Shown here piece after piece: positions 1-5,282 of a DNA stretch of 6,100 nt. Where the stretch lies: positions 1-6,100 of the forward strand of contig JALOQH010000039.1 in NCBI GenBank assembly GCA_025453475.1. The letters are read 5' to 3'. Position numbers and translations under genes: made by a program. Within the stretch, counting starts at the first letter, position 1. Each line of letters begins with the position of its first letter. The DNA is from an archaeon. Its GTDB lineage: Archaea; Nanobdellota; Nanobdellia; Pacearchaeales; GW2011-AR1. The notes beneath the pieces are model-generated. The model saw only the letters and a list, made by a program, of their open reading frames with translations. It was not told the origin of the DNA and searched no databases.

Positions 1-101
1 CATCCTGTGCAGCCACTCCACGAATACTCGGGAATATCTGCCAGTTTCTTTACAACTTCTTTCGCAGCCTCTTCTTTTAGAGCAGCTGAGCTCTCTTTGG
101 C
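1..101. repeat. 101-base exact direct repeat, copy 1
   Basis: Bases 1-101 are identical to 522-622 in the same orientation (offset 521). On the right the copies diverge after TTTGGC: GCTTGCAG here, CTGATTGA in copy 2. On the left the repeat reaches the window edge, so its full length is unknown. It encodes a post-helix segment of the pilin-like protein (KESSAALKEE to SWSGC) in the minus-strand frame that is open here. Confidence 0.95.
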
Positions 102-242
102 GCTTGCAGGCGCAGGGCGTCTTACAAATATTGCAAGAAATATCAGGAAAATAATCGCCACAATAACCACTACGAGAACAAATCCAACTATCTCTTCCTG
201 CGCTTTTCTCCCATTTCCAATCTTCAATCTGTTCAATTTCAT
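1..242 (-). CDS. prepilin-like membrane protein, N-terminal part (gene continues past the left edge)
   Basis: The start ATG at 242 overlaps the stop of the preceding gene as ATGA (239-242), which fixes the start. Eighty complete codons are visible with no stop, so the gene is cut by the window edge. The protein begins with a basic tail (MKLNRLKIGNGRKAQEE), has one hydrophobic helix at about residues 19-40, then RRPAPASAKE and a charged, probably helical segment ending in PEYSWSGCTG. The tail-helix layout with RKA before QEE resembles an archaeal class III (type IV prepilin) signal, with possible cleavage after Ala14, although the usual Glu at mature position 5 is not there. It would be anchored in the membrane with its body outside the cell. 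Residues from about 48 onward are encoded by the 101-base repeat also found at 522-622, so this part may be duplicated from the neighbour or misassembled. The exact function is unknown. Confidence 0.7.
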   Translation of the reverse strand, partial: MKLNRLKIGNGRKAQEEIVGFVLVVVIVAIIFLIFLAIFVRRPAPASAKESSAALKEEAAKEVVKKLADIPEYSWSGCTG

Positions 243-747
243 GAGATTCCCTTCCCTGCAGCATGGATTTTGCCAAGCTCGCACTTTTCGTATTCCTCTA
301 CAGCATCATAACTGCAGAGCGCCACATAAGCAGTTGACACAGTTCCGAAACTCGCGCTTTTGTTCATTAGAGTTAGTGTTGTGCAATCCGGATAATTTGC
401 GAGAGTGCATTCCCTGGAAGTTGTATTAGGATAGATTTTTTCAACCATCATGTAATCCATGCTCCAGAATTTATCGTATATCTTCCTGTCTTTTATCATC
501 ATTATCTTGTCAAAATCAATGCATCCTGTGCAGCCACTCCACGAATACTCGGGAATATCTGCCAGTTTCTTTACAACTTCTTTCGCAGCCTCTTCTTTTA
601 GAGCAGCTGAGCTCTCTTTGGCCTGATTGAGAAATAAACAAGCACAACCATCCCGAAGAAAACCATTATTGCAACAAGCACAAATGCCATTTCCTGTATT
701 TTCATCTGCGCTCTCTTTCTCTCAAAAACCATTCTTCTTATCTCCAT
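239..747 (-). pseudogene. frameshifted prepilin-like membrane protein (third pilin-like gene)
   Basis: The start ATG at 747 lies one base after the previous stop (751-749), with a good Shine-Dalgarno GGGGAG at 760-755. The first frame gives 49 residues and ends at a TAA at 600-598. It has a basic tail (MEIRRMVFERKRAQMK), then a hydrophobic helix at about residues 20-40 ending in YFSIR. From about 622 downward the sensible frame is shifted: it reads KESSAALKEEAAKEVVKKLA, PEYSWSGCTGCIDFDKI, then an 87-residue tail from the Met at 502 to the stop at 239. One inserted base (or two deleted) near 622 would restore a protein of about 169 residues. The tail has six cysteines (GCTGC, REC, PDC, LCS, KCE), suggesting disulfides outside the cell. 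The shift falls at the edge of the 101-base repeat, so it may be a real mutation, a recombination scar or an assembly error. If the shift is an error, this is an intact paralogue of its neighbours. Confidence 0.65.
522..622. repeat. 101-base exact direct repeat, copy 2
   Basis: This is the second, identical copy of bases 1-101. Its left flank (below 522) continues in frame on the minus strand into CIDFDKI and the rest of the third pilin-like protein. Its right flank (above 622) joins the hydrophobic N-terminus of the same gene out of frame. A duplicated identity of exactly 101 bases, reaching the window edge, is also what a short-read or k-mer assembly artefact could produce. Confidence 0.95.
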
Positions 748-748
748 T

Positions 749-1726
749 TTAACTCTCCCCCCACAACGGGCATTTCATGTTCTTATTCTTTGAATTCATT
801 GTCTCTGAACTGAACGACAGCCCTCTTAGACTTGCTGAATCCTGCGTAGCAGCAGCGAGCAGTGCAAAAGCGCCAAGCTCCCCCTGCATATCAAGGCTGC
901 AGCTGCTTGGAGACTTTGCGGAAATTATCTCGCTCTTCGACGAATAAAGCAATGCAAGCTCAGCTGTTCTCTTCATTAATCTCTGGACCTGGCATTCGTA
1001 TATCATTGGGTCGGCGAATATCGCACCGTATATTAGATTCCCCTCGTAACTGACTGTCTGAGAGCTTTCATTTGTTCTCTTTGTGACAATCTTCTGCTCA
1101 GGAGAAACAATCATGTCGCAGTTCGGCAAATCGCTGTAAAAACAGACTTTCCTGCTCCCCTTAATGCATGCTGCCAGCGATTCATTCAAATCAATATTCC
1201 TAAGTCCAAGCTTTTTAACCTCGTCTGCAATCTCGTTTGGCGCATTGACAAAGCAGTATCTCTCCTTGTTCGTCCACATCACCATTATATCTGCAACCTT
1301 GTAGGGCAGGCTAAATGGCTTCGAGAAAACATAAAACTCCTTCCCTTCAGCAACTCTCGACGAGAAAATGTACTTATTATAAAACAACACCGGCACCCCC
1401 GGTTTCTGCCACTTCTTGCCCAGTCCCAGGCTTGAGGCAATGCTTATCTCCTGCTCGCCGAAACTGCCCTTTGCTGAGCAGTTGTTGAAAATCCTTGTAT
1501 CTGACGGGAATCTTATTGGCGCAACAGCTTTGGCGCTCTCAAAGCCAGTTTCCACCGGCGTCAATATTATCTCCAGCTCCTTGGCGCTTGCAGTGTCCTG
1601 CGCAACCCTCTCTGTGCTCACCAAACGGACAGCAGCATAGATTGCAAGGAAGATTATCATCGCGCCTACAATTATCGCAAACATCCATCCAAAACTGAAT
1701 TCAAATCCCTTTTTTCCCCTCATCAT
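749..1726 (-). CDS. cysteine-containing prepilin-like surface or membrane protein, 325 aa
   Basis: I do not recognise a named family. The N-terminus is a short basic tail (MMRGKKG) followed by FEFSFGW and one hydrophobic helix at about residues 13-33, then a long polar domain with no further obvious membrane segment. This is a prepilin-like or signal-anchor layout, with KKG before FEF as a possible prepilin peptidase site, and it places the C-terminal 290 residues outside the cell. There are eight cysteines (for example NNC, RYC, AAC, KVC, PNC, YEC, SSC, MKC), which fits disulfide bonding. The motif ASAKE follows the helix, as in the gene at 1-242. Two Met codons (1726 and 1723) are both possible starts; a weak GCGTGA lies just upstream. 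It starts 6 bases after the stop of the gene at 1733-2227 and ends one base before the next start, so it is inside one operon. A minor pilin or other extracellular complex subunit is inference. Confidence 0.75.
   Translation of the reverse strand: MMRGKKGFEFSFGWMFAIIVGAMIIFLAIYAAVRLVSTERVAQDTASAKELEIILTPVETGFESAKAVAPIRFPSDTRIFNNCSAKGSFGEQEISIASSLGLGKKWQKPGVPVLFYNKYIFSSRVAEGKEFYVFSKPFSLPYKVADIMVMWTNKERYCFVNAPNEIADEVKKLGLRNIDLNESLAACIKGSRKVCFYSDLPNCDMIVSPEQKIVTKRTNESSQTVSYEGNLIYGAIFADPMIYECQVQRLMKRTAELALLYSSKSEIISAKSPSSCSLDMQGELGAFALLAAATQDSASLRGLSFSSETMNSKNKNMKCPLWGES
755..760 (-). promoter_or_regulatory. Shine-Dalgarno site of the third pilin-like gene
   Basis: Minus-strand GGGGAG lies 7 bases before the ATG at 747 and inside the end of the 325-residue gene. 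It supports the start at 747 even though that reading frame is later broken, and indicates that the N-terminal fragment belongs to a genuinely translated gene. Confidence 0.6.
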
Positions 1727-1732
1727 ATAAAA

Positions 1733-2227
1733 TCACGCTCTCGCAAGCTTGACCAACGGATCAAATTGCGTTTTGATAATTTTGATGGTTATCTTTCCGC
1801 TCTTTACCGGCGCGCAGAAAAACTCGTCTGTTTTCACATGCGAGAGCTTAAAAAAGGCGAGATTGCTGTCGCACGAACTGCTCGCAGGATAAAGAAACAC
1901 ATTCTTGTCCTGCCTCCAGAATCTTCTCAGATAATCGTATTCTGCAGCATCAACTTTCTGGTATGACTGCGAGAAATTCCCAAAACATACTTTCTCAACA
2001 GGATTTGGAATGCCCTGCGTGAAAGTCTTTTGCGTTATATCTCCCTCCCACGCCTTGTTTACCTCGCTGTTAAGCGCGCTGTAGAACAACCCAACCTGCG
2101 TGCATCTGTTCAGATTCAGAAAATAGCTTATGACATAGAATGCAATCGCGATAGTTGCAATGATTATTATTATGGAAAAAATCATGCCGAACGAAATTTG
2201 CAATTGCGCTTTTTTCCTTCCCCTCAT
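1733..2227 (-). CDS. prepilin-like membrane protein, 164 aa
   Basis: This is a protein of unknown function with the same layout as its downstream neighbours. A basic tail (MRGRKKAQLQISFG) leads into a strongly hydrophobic helix at about residues 14-37, rich in Ile, then a polar domain of about 125 residues. KKA before QLQ resembles an archaeal prepilin peptidase site, but the Glu of classical pilins is missing. Four cysteines (NRC, KVC, SSC, FFC) lie in the presumed outside domain. The start is well supported: ATG overlaps the rnp2 stop as ATGA, and a strong GAGGTG sits 7 bases upstream inside rnp2. The gene is therefore translationally coupled to rnp2 although a surface protein and an RNase P subunit have no obvious shared role. 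An ordinary signal-anchored membrane protein is the alternative. Confidence 0.75.
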   Translation of the reverse strand: MRGRKKAQLQISFGMIFSIIIIIATIAIAFYVISYFLNLNRCTQVGLFYSALNSEVNKAWEGDITQKTFTQGIPNPVEKVCFGNFSQSYQKVDAAEYDYLRRFWRQDKNVFLYPASSSCDSNLAFFKLSHVKTDEFFCAPVKSGKITIKIIKTQFDPLVKLARA

Positions 2228-2505
2228 TTCTCAACACCTCTTATTGTTCCAGAGACTTTCAGGACTTTTATATTCTTACCTGACGCTTCAAAGGCAGCCC
2301 GCGCATTATCGACCGCTCCTCTCTCAACAGACAGGACAATCCTTCCTTCTTTTTTACTCCCCTCAACAAATATCGGAGAAGCCTTTGCCCAGCCTATAAC
2401 TCCCAAGAACTCAAGCAGAATCTTCTCAATTTCCTCTCTTTTCCCGCCCTCAATGACAAGGTATCTCCTCTTTATTCTTGAAGAAGGTTTTAGCTTCAAT
2501 TTCAT
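2224..2505 (-). CDS. rnp2: RNase P protein component 2 (Pop5/Rnp2 family)
   Basis: Pop5/Rnp2 is a protein subunit of archaeal RNase P, which binds the catalytic RNA (as a pair with Rpp30 in known archaea) and helps remove 5' leaders from pre-tRNA. The family shows in the N-terminal KPSSRIKRRYLVIE, equivalent to the usual R-x-K-R-Y-I/L entry to the first strand. A central GRIVLSVERGAVDNARAA and the C-terminal KVLKVSGTIRGVEK match the conserved VSGTIR ending. At 93 residues it is at the short end for the family, with almost nothing after VSGTIR. It is the first gene of the minus-strand operon, with a TATA box about 26 bases before the ATG, which implies a leaderless or nearly leaderless mRNA. 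Its stop overlaps the start of the next gene (ATGA). The family call rests on remembered motifs rather than a search. Confidence 0.8.
   Translation of the reverse strand: MKLKLKPSSRIKRRYLVIEGGKREEIEKILLEFLGVIGWAKASPIFVEGSKKEGRIVLSVERGAVDNARAAFEASGKNIKVLKVSGTIRGVEK
2235..2240 (-). promoter_or_regulatory. strong Shine-Dalgarno site within the end of rnp2
   Basis: Minus-strand GAGGTG is a near-ideal match to the anti-Shine-Dalgarno end of archaeal 16S rRNA. It lies 7 bases before the ATG at 2227 and fixes that start. It contrasts with the leaderless-looking first gene of the same operon. Confidence 0.7.
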
Positions 2506-2526
2506 ATCCTAATCTGTATTTTTTCA

Positions 2527-2534
2527 TATTTATA
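2527..2534 (-). promoter_or_regulatory. TATA box of the rnp2/pilin-like operon
   Basis: Minus-strand TATAAATA, preceded by the purine-rich CGGAAGC as a possible BRE, is centred about 26 bases before the ATG at 2505. At normal archaeal spacing, transcription would begin at or next to the start codon, giving a leaderless transcript. No other promoter is evident between the downstream genes, so it probably drives all five. Confidence 0.65.
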
Positions 2535-2572
2535 GCTTCCGAATTATGCACTACAAAATATGCTTCAAAACC

Positions 2573-2580
2573 TATATAAA
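2573..2580 (+). promoter_or_regulatory. TATA box of the RNase J operon
   Basis: TATATAAA, preceded by CAAAACC as a possible BRE, is centred about 26 bases before the ATG at 2602. The expected start of transcription falls on that ATG. This makes the upstream in-frame ATG at 2560, which lies before the TATA box, very unlikely to be translated. Confidence 0.7.
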
Positions 2581-2601
2581 CAAACTTCGACTAAGAAAAA
2601 T

Positions 2602-3933
2602 ATGAAAATACACGCCATAGGCGGTTATAATGCGGTGGGAAAGAACATGACTCTCATTGACATGGGAGAGGATGTCATTATGTTTGATTCTGGGCTGTAT
2701 ATGCCTGCAATTGTTGGTGTTGCTGAGCGCGAAAAAGTTCCCACAGAGAGCGGAATGCGCGCTCTTGGAGCGCTTCCGGACGATGAATATCTCGATCAGA
2801 AGAATCTGCGCGACAAAGTCCGTGCAATGCTCATCTCCCACGCGCATCTTGACCATGTCGGAGCGCTTCCATACAATTCATACAGGTACAGGGCTCCAAT
2901 CCTGGGCACACCATTCACAATTGAGGTGCTGAAAACTCTTCTTGAAGACACAAATATCCGGCTGAAAAATCCTCAAATCCCAATACAGCCGGACAAGTCC
3001 TTTATTGTCAAGGGAAAAAAGAACTACAAAGTGGAATTTCTGAACATGACGCACTCAACAATCCAGTCTTCAATGATTGCGCTTCACACTCCCCAGGGCG
3101 TTGTTATCTATGCAAATGACTTCAAGCTTGATAACTCTCCTGTTTTTGGCGACAAGCCAAACTACAGAAGATTAAGGGAGCTTGGCAAGCAGGGGGTTAA
3201 GGCTCTTGTTGTAGACTGCCTTTACGCTCCTGATGACAGAAAAACTCCATCCGAGAAGATTGCGAAGGGGCTTCTTGAGGATGTATTCTTTTCAACAGAT
3301 AACCGAAACAGCGGGATGATTGTAACAACGTTCTCTTCCCACATTGCAAGATTAAAAACAATCACAGAGCTTGGCAGGAAATTAAACCGCGATGTCGTGT
3401 TCATGGGGCGCAGCCTCAACAAATATGTGACTGCTGCTTCAAACATAGGAAAAGCTCCTTTCAAGAAAGACATCCGTCTTGTCACATTCAGAAATCAGCT
3501 TGAGCGTGAGATGAAAAAGATAAACCAGAGGAAAAGCAGATATCTTCTTGTCTGCACAGGGCATCAGGGAGAGCCAGGCTCAATCCTTGACAGGATAGCA
3601 ACAAACAAGCTTCCCCTGCGTTTATCCTCAAATGACCAGATTATCTTCTCTTCAAAGACAATTCCAAGCCCGATAAACGAGGCAAACCGCAGTGCTCTCG
3701 AGAAGAGATTGAAAAAGCACAATGTAAGAATATTTGACAATGTGCATGTTTCCGGGCATGCAGGACGCGAGGACTTAAGGGATTTGTTCAGGATGCTGAA
3801 CCCAGAGCACATTATTCCTTCCCACGGAGACCTGAAGAAACTCTCTGCAGGCGCAGAGCTTGCGCAGGAGATGGGATACAAACTAAACAAGACCGTTCAT
3901 CTCATGCAGAACGGGCATTCCATAACTGTCTAA
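2602..3933 (+). CDS. rnj: archaeal ribonuclease J (metallo-beta-lactamase/beta-CASP)
   Basis: RNase J is a zinc-dependent 5'-3' exoribonuclease of RNA decay in the cytoplasm. From the start used here it has 443 residues, the usual size of archaeal enzymes without the bacterial C-terminal domain. It opens with MKIHAIGGYNAVGKNMTLI, typical of the family. The metal-binding HAHLDH is at 80-85, followed by His151 (THST) and Asp173 (ANDFKLD). The beta-CASP part includes SSH at 245-247, CTGHQGEPGS at 318-327, SGHAG with His386, and SHGD at 407-410. All expected metal ligands are visible, so it should be active. The frame is open back to an ATG at 2560, but that precedes the TATA box at 2573 and adds 14 residues without family similarity, so 2602 is preferred. 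It leads a plus-strand operon and is divergent from rnp2. The next gene starts one base after its stop. A CPSF-type nuclease is less likely because there are no N-terminal KH domains. Confidence 0.92.
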   Translation: MKIHAIGGYNAVGKNMTLIDMGEDVIMFDSGLYMPAIVGVAEREKVPTESGMRALGALPDDEYLDQKNLRDKVRAMLISHAHLDHVGALPYNSYRYRAPILGTPFTIEVLKTLLEDTNIRLKNPQIPIQPDKSFIVKGKKNYKVEFLNMTHSTIQSSMIALHTPQGVVIYANDFKLDNSPVFGDKPNYRRLRELGKQGVKALVVDCLYAPDDRKTPSEKIAKGLLEDVFFSTDNRNSGMIVTTFSSHIARLKTITELGRKLNRDVVFMGRSLNKYVTAASNIGKAPFKKDIRLVTFRNQLEREMKKINQRKSRYLLVCTGHQGEPGSILDRIATNKLPLRLSSNDQIIFSSKTIPSPINEANRSALEKRLKKHNVRIFDNVHVSGHAGREDLRDLFRMLNPEHIIPSHGDLKKLSAGAELAQEMGYKLNKTVHLMQNGHSITV

Positions 3934-3934
3934 G

Positions 3935-4312
3935 ATGCAAAAAGAGGATATAATCGCAGGATTGAAGCAGGCACTTGCTCGAGGAGAATCAAAAGAAGAG
4001 GCTGTGCAGAGCTTTGTTAATGCAGGCTACAGCGCCGCAGATATAAATGACGCAGCCGCAACTGTTCTTTCTTCTGCTCAGGAAAAACCAAAGCCTCTGC
4101 CCCAGTCAACGCCTGTTGCAAATGCCGCCTCAACCGGTTCTGTCCAGCAGCTTCCAAAGCCAACTTCTCTTTTCAGCGCCCCAGAATCTCCTGCCAAAAC
4201 AGAATCCCAAAAAGCAGGCGTTTCAAATGGAATGAAGATAGCTATTCTTGTTGCAGCGCTTCTCGTCCTGATTGCCCTGGGAATATCCCTTTTCTTCTTC
4301 AACGTTTTCTAA
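3935..4312 (+). CDS. small tail-anchored membrane protein of unknown function, 125 aa
   Basis: I do not recognise a named family. Residues 1-48 form a compact helical region (IIAGLKQALARGESKEEAVQ, then NAGYSAADINDAA) that resembles a UBA-like three-helix fold; this is inference from the pattern. Residues 49-97 are a flexible linker rich in Pro, Ser, Ala and Gln. Residues 98-125 are a hydrophobic helix ending at the C-terminus (MKIAILVAALLVLIALGI to FFFNVF). There is no N-terminal signal, so it should be tail-anchored with the small domain in the cytoplasm. The start lies one base after the RNase J stop with no Shine-Dalgarno, pointing to coupled re-initiation. The next gene starts one base after its stop. 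A role in holding a neighbour such as RNase J at the membrane is speculative. Confidence 0.75.
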   Translation: MQKEDIIAGLKQALARGESKEEAVQSFVNAGYSAADINDAAATVLSSAQEKPKPLPQSTPVANAASTGSVQQLPKPTSLFSAPESPAKTESQKAGVSNGMKIAILVAALLVLIALGISLFFFNVF

Positions 4313-4313
4313 A

Positions 4314-4844
4314 ATGATATATTCTCCAAGAGAAGACTCTTTCCTGCTTGAAAGAGAAGTTAAGAAACTAGCTAAAGGAAGAGCTTCTCTTGACATGGGC
4401 TGCGGCTCAGGCATCCAGGGAAAAGCAGCTCTTTCTTCCGGCGCAAAATCCGTTTCATTCTCAGACATAAATCCAGAAGCAATAAAAGAACTAAAAAAAC
4501 AAGGTTTTGATGCAGTCAAATCAGATTTATTTTCAGATATAAAAGAAAAATTTGACCTTGTCTCATTCAACCCGCCCTATCTTCCGGAAAACAAAGAGGA
4601 GGGCAGGGAGTCCGGTCTGGCTAACTCGGGAGGAAAGAGAGGGGATGAATTAATCCTTCGCTTCCTGAAACAAGTCAAATTCCATTTAAACAGGGGAGGG
4701 ATAATCCTCCTTGTTCTTTCTTCTCTGACTCCAAGAGACAAAATAGAAATTCTTCTTAAAAAACAAAAAATGCATAAAAAACTACTGGGAAAGCAATCCT
4801 TTTTCATGGAATCTCTGGAAGTCTGGAAAATAAGCACTCTATAA
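4314..4844 (+). CDS. HemK2/Mtq2-type protein N5-glutamine methyltransferase (release factor aRF1)
   Basis: Members of this family use S-adenosylmethionine to methylate the Gln of the GGQ motif in class I release factor; the archaeal/eukaryotic type usually works with a Trm112-like partner, which is not in this window. The 176-residue protein has the Rossmann methyltransferase order: IYSPREDSFLL at 2-12, as in archaeal HemK2; motif I DMGCGSG at 27-33; the acidic Asp51 in SDINPEA; SDLF at 70-73; and the NPPYLP substrate-binding motif at 86-91, diagnostic of amide or amino N-methylation. SGGKRGDELI at 105-114 is also typical. It lacks the extra N-terminal domain of bacterial PrmC. A longer in-frame start at 4272 lies inside the preceding gene and adds 14 unrelated residues, so 4314 is chosen; it is one base after that gene's stop. 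Another protein Gln/Lys methyltransferase of this family is the main alternative. Confidence 0.85.
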   Translation: MIYSPREDSFLLEREVKKLAKGRASLDMGCGSGIQGKAALSSGAKSVSFSDINPEAIKELKKQGFDAVKSDLFSDIKEKFDLVSFNPPYLPENKEEGRESGLANSGGKRGDELILRFLKQVKFHLNRGGIILLVLSSLTPRDKIEILLKKQKMHKKLLGKQSFFMESLEVWKISTL

Positions 4845-4847
4845 ATT
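4840..4847 (+). promoter_or_regulatory. TATA box of prefoldin alpha
   Basis: TATAAATT overlaps the methyltransferase stop (4842-4844) and is centred about 31 bases before the ATG at 4875. Transcription would start roughly 4-6 bases before that ATG, giving a very short leader. It suggests that prefoldin alpha has its own transcript in addition to any read-through from the operon. Confidence 0.5.
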
Positions 4848-4874
4848 TAAAAACACACTTTCTCATGAATTTGC

Positions 4875-5282
4875 ATGGAAAACGAGATACTTTTCAAGGC
4901 AGCAATCCTGCAGAAGCAGTCAGAGGAGATAAACGAGCATCTTAACTATCTTGGCTCACAGCTTTCTGAACTTGAGGAGCTTTCCGGGAATATAAGCAAG
5001 ATTTCTCTCTCAAAGGACAATGAATCCATCTCCTCTCTTGGCAAGGGCATTTTTGTAAAATCTGTTCTCTCTCCCGAGAATCTCTTCGTAAATGTTGGCG
5101 CAGGGGTCATAGTGAAGAAATCGCCTGAAGAGACAGTCAATGCAATCTCCTCGCAGATTAAAAATATTCATGAAGCGCGCACACATCTTATGCAGCAGCT
5201 CGAATTATGCAATCACGCGCTTCAATCTGCGATAGTTGAGCTTGAAAATCAGAAGAAATCTGCGGATGATAGGAGCAATTAA
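4875..5282 (+). CDS. pfdA: prefoldin subunit alpha
   Basis: Prefoldin (GimC) is a cytosolic chaperone made of two alpha and four beta subunits that catches unfolded proteins with coiled-coil arms and passes them to the thermosome. The 135-residue length is normal. Residues 1-45 form an N-terminal coiled coil rich in Gln, Glu and Leu. Residues 54-86 (LGKGIFVKSVLSPENLFVNV, then GAGVIVKK) are the beta-hairpin region that builds the barrel, with the hallmark G-x-G-x-F/Y-V-K and VGAG. Residues 88-128 form the C-terminal coiled coil. An out-of-frame ATG at 4865 is ignored. The beta subunit gene is not in the window. The stop overlaps by two bases the stop of the convergent downstream gene. Confidence 0.9.
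   Translation: MENEILFKAAILQKQSEEINEHLNYLGSQLSELEELSGNISKISLSKDNESISSLGKGIFVKSVLSPENLFVNVGAGVIVKKSPEETVNAISSQIKNIHEARTHLMQQLELCNHALQSAIVELENQKKSADDRSN

Noticed and set aside
7..429. Open frame of 140 codons on the plus strand
   Set aside because: It is antisense to two pilin-like genes that have coherent helices, coupled starts and Shine-Dalgarno sites; its own translation has no domain pattern.
1..622. Insertion sequence or transposon flanked by the 101-base direct repeats
   Set aside because: The 420 bases between the copies code for parts of two pilin-like genes; there is no transposase, no terminal inverted repeat and no target-site duplication visible.
1..622. CRISPR or other short-repeat array
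   Set aside because: There are only two copies, they are 101 bases long, and they are protein-coding.
2030..2512. Open frame of 160 codons on the plus strand
   Set aside because: It lies antisense across the start of the 164-residue gene and all of rnp2, both of which have clear protein features; it would also lack a promoter.
2560..2601. Upstream in-frame ATG of RNase J, adding 14 residues
   Set aside because: The TATA box at 2573-2580 lies after this ATG, and the RNase J family starts at MKIHAIGGY.
3222..3890. Minus-strand open frames inside RNase J
   Set aside because: They are antisense shadows of a strongly conserved enzyme, without starts, spacing or domains of their own.
4272..4313. 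Upstream in-frame ATG of the HemK2-like gene
   Set aside because: It lies within the membrane helix codons of the preceding gene and adds residues foreign to the family; 4314 gives the normal IYSPREDS start.
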